A DNA stretch of 12,627 bases, taken from NCBI GenBank assembly GCA_028678555.1, contig JAJRDF010000016.1, positions 1 to 12,627 on the forward strand. Direction: 5' to 3'. The notes under the pieces are model-generated. The model was not told where the DNA came from. It saw only the letters and a list, made by a program, of their open reading frames with translations, and searched no databases. The DNA comes from Methanomicrobiales archaeon. Lineage in GTDB: Archaea > Halobacteriota > Methanomicrobia > Methanomicrobiales > JACTUA01. Shown here piece after piece: positions 1 through 7,791 of this stretch (the first letter of the stretch is position 1; each line of letters starts with the position of its first letter). Both the position numbers and the translations under genes were made by a program.

Positions 1-699
1 CATGCCGTGTCGGAGCACCTCCGGGAGCGTATCATCGCTGACTACGGGATTCCGCCGGAGAAGATCCGGCACGTGCCCTTCGGGATCGATACCGCCGCCT
101 TCTCACCGGATCACCGGGATTACGCACGCGGCGATCCCGTGACCGTCTTCTCCAACCGGGGGTTCTTTCCGGTTTATGACAGCACAACACTGGTGGACGG
201 GTTCGCCCGGGCCCGCGCCGCGGAACCCGGCATCCACCTCCTCCTGAAGGGCGATGGCCCCGAGGAGCAGATGATCCGGGCGCGCGTCGCATCCCTGGGC
301 CTGGACGGGCCCGCCACCTTTTCTCCACGGACCGGCTACGACCGGGTACCCGGAGACCTCCGCGACGCCGACATCTTCGTCTCCACGGCCACCTCCGACG
401 GGACACCGGTCTCCCTCCTGGAGGCCATGTCCTCGGGCCTGCCCTGCATCGCCACCGCCGTGGGGGGTGTCCCCGAGTGGGTACAGGACGGGGAGAACGG
501 CCTCCTGATCCCGCCCGGGAACCCCGAAGCACTGGCCGTGGGGATCCTCCGGCTGGTCCGGGACCCGGACCTCCGCCGCTCCCTGGGGACCCGCGCGCGG
601 GAGACGGTCCGGGCCCGGGGGGACTGGCAGGTTTTAATGCGCGGCGTGGAAGAAGAGTATGAGGAGATGGCACACGCGAGGAGGAGCCGACGCGGATGA
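1..699 (+). CDS. GT4-family glycosyltransferase, C-terminal part (cut by window start)
   Basis: The reading frame is open from the first base, with His-Ala-Val-Ser before any start codon. The GTG at 7 is therefore an internal Val and the true start lies outside the window. What remains is the nucleotide-sugar-binding half of a GT-B enzyme of family GT4. It has a stretch ending HVPFGID, a LLKGDGPE strand-loop, and a donor-site block around residues 135-165 with Glu-Ala-Met-Ser-Ser-Gly-Leu-Pro, followed by GGVPEWV and DGENGLL, the usual GT4 signature. Such enzymes move a sugar from a nucleotide donor to a lipid or glycan at the cytoplasmic face of the membrane. The stop overlaps the next start as ATGA, so the gene is probably translationally coupled to the sugar-nucleotide genes that follow. 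Donor and acceptor cannot be read from the sequence. Confidence 0.9.
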   Translation, partial: HAVSEHLRERIIADYGIPPEKIRHVPFGIDTAAFSPDHRDYARGDPVTVFSNRGFFPVYDSTTLVDGFARARAAEPGIHLLLKGDGPEEQMIRARVASLGLDGPATFSPRTGYDRVPGDLRDADIFVSTATSDGTPVSLLEAMSSGLPCIATAVGGVPEWVQDGENGLLIPPGNPEALAVGILRLVRDPDLRRSLGTRARETVRARGDWQVLMRGVEEEYEEMAHARRSRRG

Positions 700-1685
700 G
701 GTGGAACGGGAAGAGGGTACTGGTGACAGGTGCCGGCGGCTTCATCGGCAGCCACCTGGTGGATGCGCTGGTGGAACGGAACGCTGACGTCACCGCCTTT
801 GTCCACTACAACGCCCGCAACGACTGGGGGATGCTGGAGGAGCGGGCCGGCGCCCACGGTGACCGGCTGAGGGTCGTCCTGGGCGATGTGACCGACGCTT
901 CCAGCGTGGCCGCGGCGGTCCAGGAAAAGGAGATCGTCTTTCACCTGGCAGCCCTTATCGGCATCCCCTACTCCTACGTGGCACCGGGATCCTACGTGGA
1001 CACCAACGTGAGGGGGACCCTGCACGTGATGGAGGCCTGCCGCCGTGCCCGGGTGGAACGGGTGGTCCATACCTCCACCTCCGAGGTGTACGGGACGGCG
1101 GTCTACACGCCCATCGATGAGCGGCATCCCCTCCAGGCCCAGTCCCCCTACTCGGCGAGCAAGATCGGGGCCGACAAGATCGCCGAGTCCTACTACTGCT
1201 CCTTCGGTGTCCCCGTGGCTACGCTGCGGCCCTTCAACACCTTCGGCCCCCGCCAGTCAGCCCGGGCCGTGATCCCCACCCTGATCACCCAGGCCTTCAC
1301 CTCTGACACGATCCGCCTGGGATCGCTCACACCGGTGCGGGACCTCACCTATGTGGAGGACACAGTCCAGGCTTTCCTGCGGATGGCAGAGGCGGACGGG
1401 GCCGTGGGGAAGGTGATCCACACCGGGACGGGCCGCGGGGTGACCATCGGCGATCTCGCGGCGCTGATCATCTCCCGCGTGAACCCCGGTGCCACCCTCC
1501 TCGCGGAGGAGGCCCGTGTGCGGCCGGAGGCGAGCGAGGTGATGCAGCTGATCTGTGACCCCTCCCTCGCGGGGACCGTGCTGGGGTGGAAGCCACGGGT
1601 GAGGCTGGAGGAGGGGCTGGACCGGACCATCGCCTGGATCAGGGAACACCTGGGTGCCTACAAGGCATCCGTCTATACGGTATAG
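696..1685 (+). CDS. NAD-dependent sugar-nucleotide 4,6-dehydratase, LegB-like (extended SDR)
   Basis: This is a 329-residue extended short-chain dehydrogenase/reductase. A Rossmann motif TGAGGFIG lies at 11-18 and the catalytic pair Tyr152-x3-Lys156 sits in SPYSASK. The segment TSTSEVYG (126-133) carries a Glu at 130 where 4,6-dehydratases have their catalytic acid and simple 4-epimerases do not, so dehydration to a 4-keto-6-deoxy sugar is the favoured reaction. The region after the first strand (AFVHYNARNDWGML, 34-47) resembles the LegB type, which acts on an NDP-GlcNAc in the legionaminic-acid pathway. The substrate here is inferred, not shown. The ATG overlaps the preceding stop and follows a GGAGGAG ribosome site. 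The gene after it makes a sugar nucleotide, which fits a shared pathway. UDP-glucuronate or dTDP-glucose enzymes of the same fold remain possible. Confidence 0.88.
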   Translation: MRWNGKRVLVTGAGGFIGSHLVDALVERNADVTAFVHYNARNDWGMLEERAGAHGDRLRVVLGDVTDASSVAAAVQEKEIVFHLAALIGIPYSYVAPGSYVDTNVRGTLHVMEACRRARVERVVHTSTSEVYGTAVYTPIDERHPLQAQSPYSASKIGADKIAESYYCSFGVPVATLRPFNTFGPRQSARAVIPTLITQAFTSDTIRLGSLTPVRDLTYVEDTVQAFLRMAEADGAVGKVIHTGTGRGVTIGDLAALIISRVNPGATLLAEEARVRPEASEVMQLICDPSLAGTVLGWKPRVRLEEGLDRTIAWIREHLGAYKASVYTV

Positions 1686-1694
1686 GAGCCGGAG

Positions 1695-2399
1695 ATGCAG
1701 GCGATTATCCTTGCCGGGGGCCGGGGCAGGCGTCTCCTTCCCTACACCACCGTCCTCCCCAAGCCCCTGATGCCCATCGGGGACCACCCGATCCTGGAGG
1801 TGATCCTCCGGCAGCTGGAGAGAGCCGGCTTCGATGACGTGATCATCAGCACCGGTTACCTGCACGAGCTGATCCAGGCGTACCTGGCAGGCAACCCCCA
1901 CCCGGGCCTCCGGATCCGCTGCAGCCACGAGGCGGAGCCGCGGGGGACCATCGGGCCCCTCCACCTGATACCCGATCTCGCCGGGACCTTCATGGTGATG
2001 AACGGGGATATCCTCACGGACCTGGACTACCGGGCACTGATCCGGGCACACCGGGAGAAAGGGGCACTTGCGACCATCGCCACCTGTACCCGCCAGGTGA
2101 AGGTGGATTTCGGAGTGCTGGAGCACGACAGTGACCTGCGGATCCGCGGGTTCCGGGAGAAGCCGGAGTACCGGTTCGATGTCTCCATGGGTATCTACGT
2201 CTTCCAGAGGGAGATCCTGGAGCGGGTTCCCCGGGGGAGACCCTTCGGATTCGACGAGCTGATGCTCGAGATGGTCCGGCGGGGAGATCCGGTCTTCAGC
2301 TATCCCTTCGACGGCTACTGGCTGGACATCGGGAGACCGGACGATTACGCGAGGGCCATGGAGGAGTTCGGGGAGTACCGGGAGCGGTTCCTGCCATGA
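1695..2399 (+). CDS. Sugar-1-phosphate nucleotidyltransferase
   Basis: A 234-residue NTP-transferase that joins a sugar 1-phosphate to a nucleotide, releasing pyrophosphate. The start has GGRGRRLLPYT (8-18) for the nucleotide and PKP with Lys23. Asp105 in NGD and Asp211 in WLDIG are the two expected metal ligands, and EKP (155-157) contacts the sugar. The protein ends soon after the catalytic fold, with no left-handed beta-helix, unlike the enzyme at the right edge of the window. It starts nine bases after the preceding stop, with GGAG overlapping that stop as ribosome site, and its own stop overlaps the next ATG. Its place beside a LegB-like dehydratase suggests it supplies that enzyme's substrate, as guanylyltransferases do in the GDP-sugar route to legionaminic acid. 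Base and sugar specificity cannot be told from sequence alone. Confidence 0.92.
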   Translation: MQAIILAGGRGRRLLPYTTVLPKPLMPIGDHPILEVILRQLERAGFDDVIISTGYLHELIQAYLAGNPHPGLRIRCSHEAEPRGTIGPLHLIPDLAGTFMVMNGDILTDLDYRALIRAHREKGALATIATCTRQVKVDFGVLEHDSDLRIRGFREKPEYRFDVSMGIYVFQREILERVPRGRPFGFDELMLEMVRRGDPVFSYPFDGYWLDIGRPDDYARAMEEFGEYRERFLP

Positions 2400-3331
2400 G
2401 GGTGCTCGTCACCGGCGGGAGCGGATTTCTCGGCGGCCACCTGATCCGCACCCTCCGGAGCCTTCCCGGCGAGGGCGTGGAGGTGACCTGCCAGGCGCAC
2501 CATACGATCCCGGAGCCAGTGGCCGGCGTCACCGTGCTGAGGGCTGACCTCTCCGACCAGGGGGAGACCGACCAGCTGGTCCGCAGGGCATCCCCCGATG
2601 CCGTCGCCCACCTGGCAGGCCGCAACCGCGGGAGCCTGGGCGAGCTCCTGGAGGCAAACGTGGTAGCCACCGGTCACCTGCTGGAATCGCTCCGGTCCCT
2701 GGCACCCGGTGCCCGGGTCGTGGTCGCCGGATCCTCTGCCGAGTACGGGGCATCGCCCCTGGACCCCATCCCGGAATCGGCTCCCCTTCTCCCGGTGGGG
2801 AATTACGGGGTGGCCAAGGCTGCCCAGGATCTCCTGGCCCGGGCGGCGTTCCGGGTCCACGGCCTTCCCGTGGCCGTGGCCCGGCCGTTCAACCTGATGG
2901 GGCCCGGCCAGTCCCCTGCCTTTGTCTGCGGGTCCATCGTCTCGCAGGTGGCAGCCATTGAGCGGGGAGAGGGTGACCGGCTCTCGCTCGCCGAGACCGG
3001 ATCACGGAGGGACTTTGTGGATGCACGGGACGTGGCGGCAGCCCTCTCGCTCCTCCTGCTCCACCCGGAGTTCAGTGGCCGGTGCGCAGGGCGTGCCTTC
3101 AACATCGGGTCGGGACGGAGCCACTCCGTGGCCGAGGTGCTGATGCACCTGGAACGGATCACCGGCCGGAGCTACCGGGTGGATCTTCCGGAGACCCCGC
3201 CGATGGTAGCGGTCCCCTCTCAGAGAAGCGACAACCGGTTCCTGATGGAGACCACCGGGTGGTGCCCCTCCTTCACCCTGGCCCAGTCCCTCCGGGACAT
3301 GCTGGCCGCGGCCCGAAGCAACCGGGCCTGA
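2396..3331 (+). CDS. NAD(P)-dependent sugar-nucleotide reductase/epimerase, Rmd-like
   Basis: A 311-residue extended SDR. TGGSGFLGG at 6-14 is the dinucleotide loop, AGSSAEYG (111-118) holds the Ser, and Tyr137-x3-Lys141 (NYGVAK) completes the catalytic set. The block ARPFNLMGPGQSPAFV, followed by SRRDFVDARDV, resembles GDP-6-deoxy-4-keto-mannose reductases (Rmd), which reduce the 4-keto group made by a 4,6-dehydratase. The dehydratase Glu is absent from the SSAEYG loop register used in LegB or RmlB enzymes, so this is more likely the second step than a duplicate of the gene at 696. The ATG sits inside the preceding stop (ATGA), so coupling is likely. It is the last gene of the operon in this direction. 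A 4-epimerase or another keto-reductase is possible. Confidence 0.85.
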   Translation: MRVLVTGGSGFLGGHLIRTLRSLPGEGVEVTCQAHHTIPEPVAGVTVLRADLSDQGETDQLVRRASPDAVAHLAGRNRGSLGELLEANVVATGHLLESLRSLAPGARVVVAGSSAEYGASPLDPIPESAPLLPVGNYGVAKAAQDLLARAAFRVHGLPVAVARPFNLMGPGQSPAFVCGSIVSQVAAIERGEGDRLSLAETGSRRDFVDARDVAAALSLLLLHPEFSGRCAGRAFNIGSGRSHSVAEVLMHLERITGRSYRVDLPETPPMVAVPSQRSDNRFLMETTGWCPSFTLAQSLRDMLAAARSNRA

Positions 3332-3394
3332 CGCACCCCCCGCGGGGATGGCTCCCTCCATGGTGATCCCCCGGTTCCCGGGACATCAGTGGTA

Positions 3395-3443
3395 CTGGTG
3401 AGATGCTCTCGGGGGGCTCCGCTGTGGCTCCGCCCCCGCTGCG
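3395..3443. repeat. GC-rich hairpin repeat, copy 1
   Basis: A 49-base unit starting CTGGTGAGATGCTCTCGGGG and ending in CCCGCTGCG. It contains CGGGGGGC and GCCCCCG arms that can pair around a 14-base loop. It matches copy 2 at 44 of 48 aligned positions plus one single-G gap. All four mismatches are T here against C in copy 2. Confidence 0.8.
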
Positions 3444-3500
3444 ACCCCTGCAGCGGAGAATATTGAACGGCCCATGACAGTTTTCTCGATAATCTGCATG

Positions 3501-3566
3501 CTGGTGAGACGCTCTCGGGGGCTCCGCCGCGGCTCCGCCCCCGCCGCGTGGGCACCCCCCGCCGGT
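3501..3566. repeat. GC-rich hairpin repeat, copy 2
   Basis: The first 48 bases (3501-3548) repeat copy 1 in the same orientation, 106 bp downstream. A perfect CGGGGGC/GCCCCCG stem encloses a 14-base loop with CCGCGG at its centre. The 24 bases at 3543-3566 are identical to 8287-8310 in the other gap, so this copy links the local pair with the distant one. Confidence 0.82.
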
Positions 3567-3675
3567 AGATCCGCACTTCAGAACCATCACCAATACGGAG
3601 AGACATCCTCACCGGGTGAGGGACCGGCATGTGTATCCGGTGCCAATAGTCCCCTGCCGGGGTCACACCGGCCCG

Positions 3676-4764
3676 TCAGAGAACGCCCATGTCGGCGAGC
3701 CGGGTGGGCAGGTACTCGTTGGTCACGAAGTCCAGGCCCCGGGCGGCAAACGCCTGCTGTTCCGACTTCAGCTGCATCTCCAGCTGCAGGGAGATCTCCT
3801 TCTTCCAGTAGTCGGTGGCAAACCGCGGATCCGTGAGCTCAGCCTTCAGGGCTTCCACGTCCTTGTCGGTGAGCTTATCGGAGGGAAGGTTGTAGACCCG
3901 GATGTCGGTGGGCTGGACCCCGAGAAACTTGGCCTCCGGCGTGGCCAGGAGCTCGGACATGTGGGCGCTCTTGATGGCTCCGTAGGCCACCGAGGCGTAG
4001 ATCCGGTAGGACCAGGGGTCGCCGTCGGTGAAGACCACGACCGGCAGGTGGAACTGCTCGTTCAGCCGGTGGAGGAGCCGCCGGGTGGAACGGGCCGGCT
4101 GCCCCTTCAGGTGGACCAGGATGGCGTGGTAGTCGTCGTCAAAGCCGTTCTCGATGAGCCGTGCATACATCCCGCCGGTCTCGATCGCCACCACGAACTT
4201 CGCCGAGTGGTCCAGGAGCTCCACCGTCTCCAGGTTGTTCGGGATCTGGTAGCCCGATTCGCCCACATCATCCTGGCAGTGGAGAACCCGTTCACCCCGG
4301 CGGGTGGATTCTTTGATGCGCAGGGGGCCGAAGACGCCGGCCCCGTCCTCCTCGGGGCGGAGGTGGAACCCTTCCCGGGGGATATCAGCCAGGATCTCCA
4401 GGTCCTCCACCAGGTAGTTGGACTCGTCCTGGGTCTCGAACTTGGCCCGCTTCCATCCTTCGGTGATGTAGTAGAGCTCCCTGAGCGTCGAGGACCGGTC
4501 CTCCTTCAGCTGCTGCCGGATGAACCCGATGACGTAGGCCATCTTCAGGAGGTGGACCGCCGACTTCTCGGTGGAGGCGCTGCGCATCGATTCCCGCTCG
4601 CCGTACTTCCAGACCTCGGTCCGGTCATCGAAGGCGATGTTCTGCTTTGTCCGGGTGGGGAGGGTGATGTACGGGATCTCCCCCTCCTTCATCTGCCGGT
4701 ACCAGGCCTCTGCAATCTCGAGGAGGCCCTTCGCCGCCCTCGTGTCCAGTTCCTCTTTAGACAT
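3676..4764 (-). CDS. top6A: DNA topoisomerase VI subunit A (Spo11-like cleavage subunit)
   Basis: A 362-residue subunit that makes the staggered double-strand break in type IIB topoisomerase, forming 5'-phosphotyrosyl links while a second duplex passes. The winged-helix region carries TLRELYY (93-99), with Tyr98 and Tyr99. By family comparison the second Tyr is the nucleophile. The Toprim fold follows, with Glu195 in AIETGG and Asp247-Gly-Asp249 in VFTDGDPW as the magnesium ligands, and then the conserved SAHMSELLATPEAKFLGV segment. The length is normal for archaeal Top6A and every key residue is present. The ATG at 4764 lies eight bases inside the end of top6B, so the two subunits of the A2B2 enzyme are made from one message by coupling. 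It is the last gene of the four-gene run on this strand. Confidence 0.97.
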   Translation of the reverse strand: MSKEELDTRAAKGLLEIAEAWYRQMKEGEIPYITLPTRTKQNIAFDDRTEVWKYGERESMRSASTEKSAVHLLKMAYVIGFIRQQLKEDRSSTLRELYYITEGWKRAKFETQDESNYLVEDLEILADIPREGFHLRPEEDGAGVFGPLRIKESTRRGERVLHCQDDVGESGYQIPNNLETVELLDHSAKFVVAIETGGMYARLIENGFDDDYHAILVHLKGQPARSTRRLLHRLNEQFHLPVVVFTDGDPWSYRIYASVAYGAIKSAHMSELLATPEAKFLGVQPTDIRVYNLPSDKLTDKDVEALKAELTDPRFATDYWKKEISLQLEMQLKSEQQAFAARGLDFVTNEYLPTRLADMGVL

Positions 4765-6559
4765 CCAGGTCCACCACCACTTTCTGCGTATCCTCCACTC
4801 CCCGGAGGTCGATGCGCCCGCCGCCCTTCCCCCGGTAGGTGGCGTCCCACCCCTCGTCGGGACCCAGGGTCACCTGCCAGACCCGGGTGAAGTCGTCCCC
4901 TGCCTGGTCCGAGTAGGCCGGTTTCGGTTTCACCCCGGTTCCGTCGTCGGTTGAGAGGTCATAGAGGGAGAGCGTCACCTCCTTGTCGGTGTAGTTCCGG
5001 AGGGAGAGATGGACTGTCCCGTCTGCGGTCCACTTCTTGGCCACCACCCGGCGCATGATCTTCCCCTCCAGCGGGGAGGTGTCGACCAGGGGTTTCTCCA
5101 CGATCTCGCTCACCTTCGCCGCGATCTCCGGGATGATGGAGCAGATGGCCCGTGCCCGGTCGTCCTGGGCCTTCCGGCGGTCCCGCCGTGAGAGGAACTG
5201 CTTCAGCTCCCGGCCCAGGTCCTTGAGCACGAGATCGATCTCCTTTGTGATCTCCGGGATGGCAGCGATGGCATCCTTGGACTCGCTCGTGAAGGGGACG
5301 TTGGTCGAGGCCACGTGGACCAGCACCAGGACGGGGCCCATGGGGAGGCCCTGCTGGGAGATCCCGTACTGCTTCCAGTTCACGTCCGAGACCGCCTGGG
5401 TGATGGCACAGGCCCCCGGCTGGTACATCAGGGGGACGCGGTTGGCAAACCGGAGGATCAGGGCACGGTCCTCGGCGGGAAGCCGGCCGCCGTACCCGAT
5501 GGCCGCCTCGACGACAAACGGGTGGCCGCTGTACACCGACGGTGGCCGGCTCCGGGCCTTCACAAAGTCCAGCTGGAACTCCTTGTCCAGCCCCTGCCGG
5601 ATCAGCTCCTCGCCGATGGGCGAGAGGCACTGCGCCGCGGGCGGCGCCGGCACCTCCACGGACTGGAACGCCGCGTGGAGCCGCTTCAGCTCCTCAGTGG
5701 AGAGGGCCTTCACCTTCCGCCCGGGCTCCAGCCCCGCCGCGGCACCGATCTCGGCGGCGGCTTTCTTCCCCACCCGGGAGAAGGAATTGACCAGGAACTC
5801 GCCCAGGGGGTCGGGGGAGGCCTCGGCCATCCGCTTCAGCGCCCCCAGCTCGATCCCGTGGGGGTGGGGCTGGATCGCCTGGGGGCACGCGATGGGTTCC
5901 GCCGAGACCCTCTCGAAGGTCAGCTTCTCGCCATCCACATCCACCATGAGCCGGGCATGCGGGTTCACCACCGACGTGTACTTCAGGTACTCCAGCAGCC
6001 GTTTCTTGGCCGTGAGGGAGGTTTTGAGCTCGATCTCCACCCGGGTCCCGTGGGTCCGGTCCCAGTCGATCTCTTTCTGCGAGACGATGTGGGGCTCGTT
6101 GGTTTCCACGTGGATGGCCAGTTCGAACCGGTGGGCTTTCTCCTTCGGGTCCGTCCGGGAGATGACGACCGTGGGGAGGCCTGTCGTCAGCTGCGCATAG
6201 AGAACAGCCGCCGAGATACCGATCCCCTGCTGCCCCCGGGACTGGCGGACCTGATGGAACCGGGATCCGTAGAGGAGTTTTCCGAAGACGAAGGGGACCT
6301 GGGCAGGGACGATCCCGGGCCCGTTGTCCTCCACCGTGATCCGGTACACGTCCTCCGAGACCTTCCGGATCCCGATGAACAGGTCCGGGAGGACGCCCGC
6401 CTCCTCGCAGGCGTCCAGCGCGTTGTCCACCGCCTCCTTCACGGTGGTGATGATCCCCCGGGTGGGGGAGTCGAAGCCCAGCAGGTGCTTGTTCTTCTCA
6501 AAGAACTCGGCGATGCTGATGCTGCGCTGCTTTCTCGCCAGCTCGTCAGCGAGCGTCAG
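4757..6559 (-). CDS. top6B: DNA topoisomerase VI subunit B (ATPase), apparent CTG start
   Basis: This is the GHKL ATPase subunit, whose ATP-driven dimerisation gates strand passage by Top6A. Read from CTG at 6559 it has 600 residues. ATP-site residues are Glu42 and Asn46 in KEAVDNALDA, Asp78 in VEDNGPGI, and the lid GQQGIGISA near 109-117. An H2TH-like insert follows at about 230-310, then the transducer with Lys428 in SESKDAIA, matching the switch lysine. A C-terminal Ig-like extension covers about 500-600. No ATG, GTG or TTG lies between the in-frame TGA at 6568-6566 and a GTG at 6442. Starting at 6442 would remove 39 conserved residues including ELARKQRSISIAEFFEKN. GAGGTGA at 6572-6566 sits six bases before the CTG. 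The start overlaps hisS by 14 bases. A base error changing ATG to CTG is the main alternative. Confidence 0.93.
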   Translation of the reverse strand: MTLADELARKQRSISIAEFFEKNKHLLGFDSPTRGIITTVKEAVDNALDACEEAGVLPDLFIGIRKVSEDVYRITVEDNGPGIVPAQVPFVFGKLLYGSRFHQVRQSRGQQGIGISAAVLYAQLTTGLPTVVISRTDPKEKAHRFELAIHVETNEPHIVSQKEIDWDRTHGTRVEIELKTSLTAKKRLLEYLKYTSVVNPHARLMVDVDGEKLTFERVSAEPIACPQAIQPHPHGIELGALKRMAEASPDPLGEFLVNSFSRVGKKAAAEIGAAAGLEPGRKVKALSTEELKRLHAAFQSVEVPAPPAAQCLSPIGEELIRQGLDKEFQLDFVKARSRPPSVYSGHPFVVEAAIGYGGRLPAEDRALILRFANRVPLMYQPGACAITQAVSDVNWKQYGISQQGLPMGPVLVLVHVASTNVPFTSESKDAIAAIPEITKEIDLVLKDLGRELKQFLSRRDRRKAQDDRARAICSIIPEIAAKVSEIVEKPLVDTSPLEGKIMRRVVAKKWTADGTVHLSLRNYTDKEVTLSLYDLSTDDGTGVKPKPAYSDQAGDDFTRVWQVTLGPDEGWDATYRGKGGGRIDLRGVEDTQKVVVDLDV

Positions 6560-7778
6560 ACCGCTTCACCTCTTTGACGGCGTCGGGGAGCGGCACCTCC
6601 CGCTGCTCCCCTGTCCTCAGGTCCTTCAGGGTCACGGTCCCGGCCTCCGCCTCCCGCTTCCCCAGGATCACGGCAAACTCCGCCGACTTCGCCGCATGGG
6701 AGAGCTGGGCAGAGATGGACCGCTCCGAGAGGTCCAGGACTGCGGTCACCCCCGCGTCCCGGAAGGCCCGGGCCACGGTGAAGGCCCGTGCCCGGCCGTC
6801 CTCCGTGGCCAGCACCGCCACCCGGAGTCCCTGCGCCGCCGGCCGCTCCCCCAGGGAGACCATCACCCGGTCGAAGCCGATGGCGAATCCCACCGATGCC
6901 ACGTCATCGCCCCCGAAGAGGTGGGCGAGCCGGTACGCTCCCCCGCCAAGGATCTGGTTCTCGGCCCCCAGGTTCTCCCCGAACCCTTCGAAGACCATGC
7001 CGGTGTAGTAATCCAGGCCTCTCGCGATCCCGAAGTCCAGGGAGTAGCGGATCCCCTCGGCATCCAGGAGGCCGATCATCTCCTGGATCCTGGCCTTCTC
7101 AGGGATATCCCCGATAATCTCCCAGAGCTCGGAGAGGTCCCGGATGCCCCGCAGGGCCTGGAGCCGGTCCGGGAGGTCCACCAGGCCCTTTTCCGCCAGG
7201 AACGCCCCGAGGCCGGTGGCATCATGCTTGTCCAGGAACACCATCACCCGTTTTCTGTCCGCGGGATCCAGGTCCCGGAGCAGGGAGGTGACCGGAGCCA
7301 GGTGACCCACACGGATCTCGAACCGTGCCCCTGCAGCAGCCAGCAGGTCGTGGGCCAGAAGGATCACCTCCGCATCCGCCCGGGGGCCGTCGGCCCCGAT
7401 CAGCTCTGCCCCGAACTGCCAGAACTGGCGGTACCGGCCTTTCTGGGGCCGCTCGTACCGGAAGCAGTCTGCAAAGTAGAACCACCGAAGGGGTTTTGGG
7501 ATCACCCTCGCCTCGTTCACGTACATCCTGAGAACCGATGCGGTGATCTCGGGGCGCAGCGCCAGCTTCCGTCCCCCCTTGTCCTCGAAGGTGTACATCT
7601 CTTCCACGATCCCCTCCCCGGATCGGAGGGTGAAGAGCTCCAGGTGTTCGAACTCCGGTGTCGCGATCTCCCGGTATCCCCATCTCCGCGCCCGGTCCCG
7701 GAAGGTCCCCTCCAGCGTGCGCCGTGCCTCCATCTCCTCGGGAAGGAAATCCCGTGTCCCCCTCGGCCTCTGCAGCAT
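6546..7778 (-). CDS. hisS: Histidyl-tRNA synthetase
   Basis: A 410-residue class IIa synthetase that charges tRNA-His in the cytoplasm. The N-terminal LQRPRGTRDFLPEE is the usual HisRS opening. Motif 2 is FRYERPQKGRYRQF (106-119), with Arg107 for ATP and the alpha-phosphate. The histidine-specific signature RGLDYYTG stands at 253-260, and motif 3 (GFAIGFDR, 297-304) ends the catalytic core. The anticodon-binding alpha/beta domain covers about 318-405, starting LRVAVLATE. Length and motifs are normal. A strong AAGGAGG site five bases before the ATG supports the start. The gene begins 13 bases after the small membrane protein gene and its last codons overlap the start of top6B, so it is part of a co-transcribed run. 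The shift to top6B depends on the ribosome site carried by its own end. Confidence 0.97.
   Translation of the reverse strand: MLQRPRGTRDFLPEEMEARRTLEGTFRDRARRWGYREIATPEFEHLELFTLRSGEGIVEEMYTFEDKGGRKLALRPEITASVLRMYVNEARVIPKPLRWFYFADCFRYERPQKGRYRQFWQFGAELIGADGPRADAEVILLAHDLLAAAGARFEIRVGHLAPVTSLLRDLDPADRKRVMVFLDKHDATGLGAFLAEKGLVDLPDRLQALRGIRDLSELWEIIGDIPEKARIQEMIGLLDAEGIRYSLDFGIARGLDYYTGMVFEGFGENLGAENQILGGGAYRLAHLFGGDDVASVGFAIGFDRVMVSLGERPAAQGLRVAVLATEDGRARAFTVARAFRDAGVTAVLDLSERSISAQLSHAAKSAEFAVILGKREAEAGTVTLKDLRTGEQREVPLPDAVKEVKRSDAR
6566..6572 (-). promoter_or_regulatory. Shine-Dalgarno site that decides the top6B start
   Basis: GAGGTGA is a seven-base perfect complement to the archaeal 16S rRNA tail. 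It lies within the last codons of hisS, six bases before CTG at 6559-6557. Its last three bases are also the in-frame TGA that closes the top6B frame upstream, so translation cannot begin earlier. Confidence 0.75.
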
Positions 7779-7791
7779 GCTCCTCCTTCTC

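Larger units (their letters stand above)
3332..3675. other. Intergenic gap between convergent operons, rich in GC hairpins
   Basis: These 344 bases separate the ends of two convergent transcription units. No convincing gene was seen: the open frames are explained by GC richness and do not resemble proteins. The gap holds a perfect CCCCGCGGGG palindrome at 3338-3347, two copies of a hairpin repeat, and a short inverted repeat CTCACC/GGTGAG at about 3609-3621. A plausible role is transcription end for both sides, but no T-run of the usual archaeal terminator kind stands out. Confidence 0.7.

Noticed and set aside
3474..3836. Small proteins with Pro-Ala-Ala-Trp-Ala-Pro-Pro-Ala-Gly seen both here and at 8128-8319
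   Set aside because: The shared peptide comes only from the shared GC-rich DNA repeat read in the same frame. There is no ribosome site or domain.
4757..6442. top6B starting at the GTG at 6442
   Set aside because: This GTG encodes the Val before Lys-Glu-Ala-Val-Asp-Asn of the ATP site. Using it would remove 39 conserved residues, and no ribosome site precedes it.
5037..6577. Long plus-strand open frames of 387 and 420 codons across top6B
   Set aside because: They lie opposite a gene with clear GHKL and transducer motifs. Their composition (Ser/Arg-rich or Gly/Asp/Leu-rich) is what high GC at third positions of the opposite strand produces.
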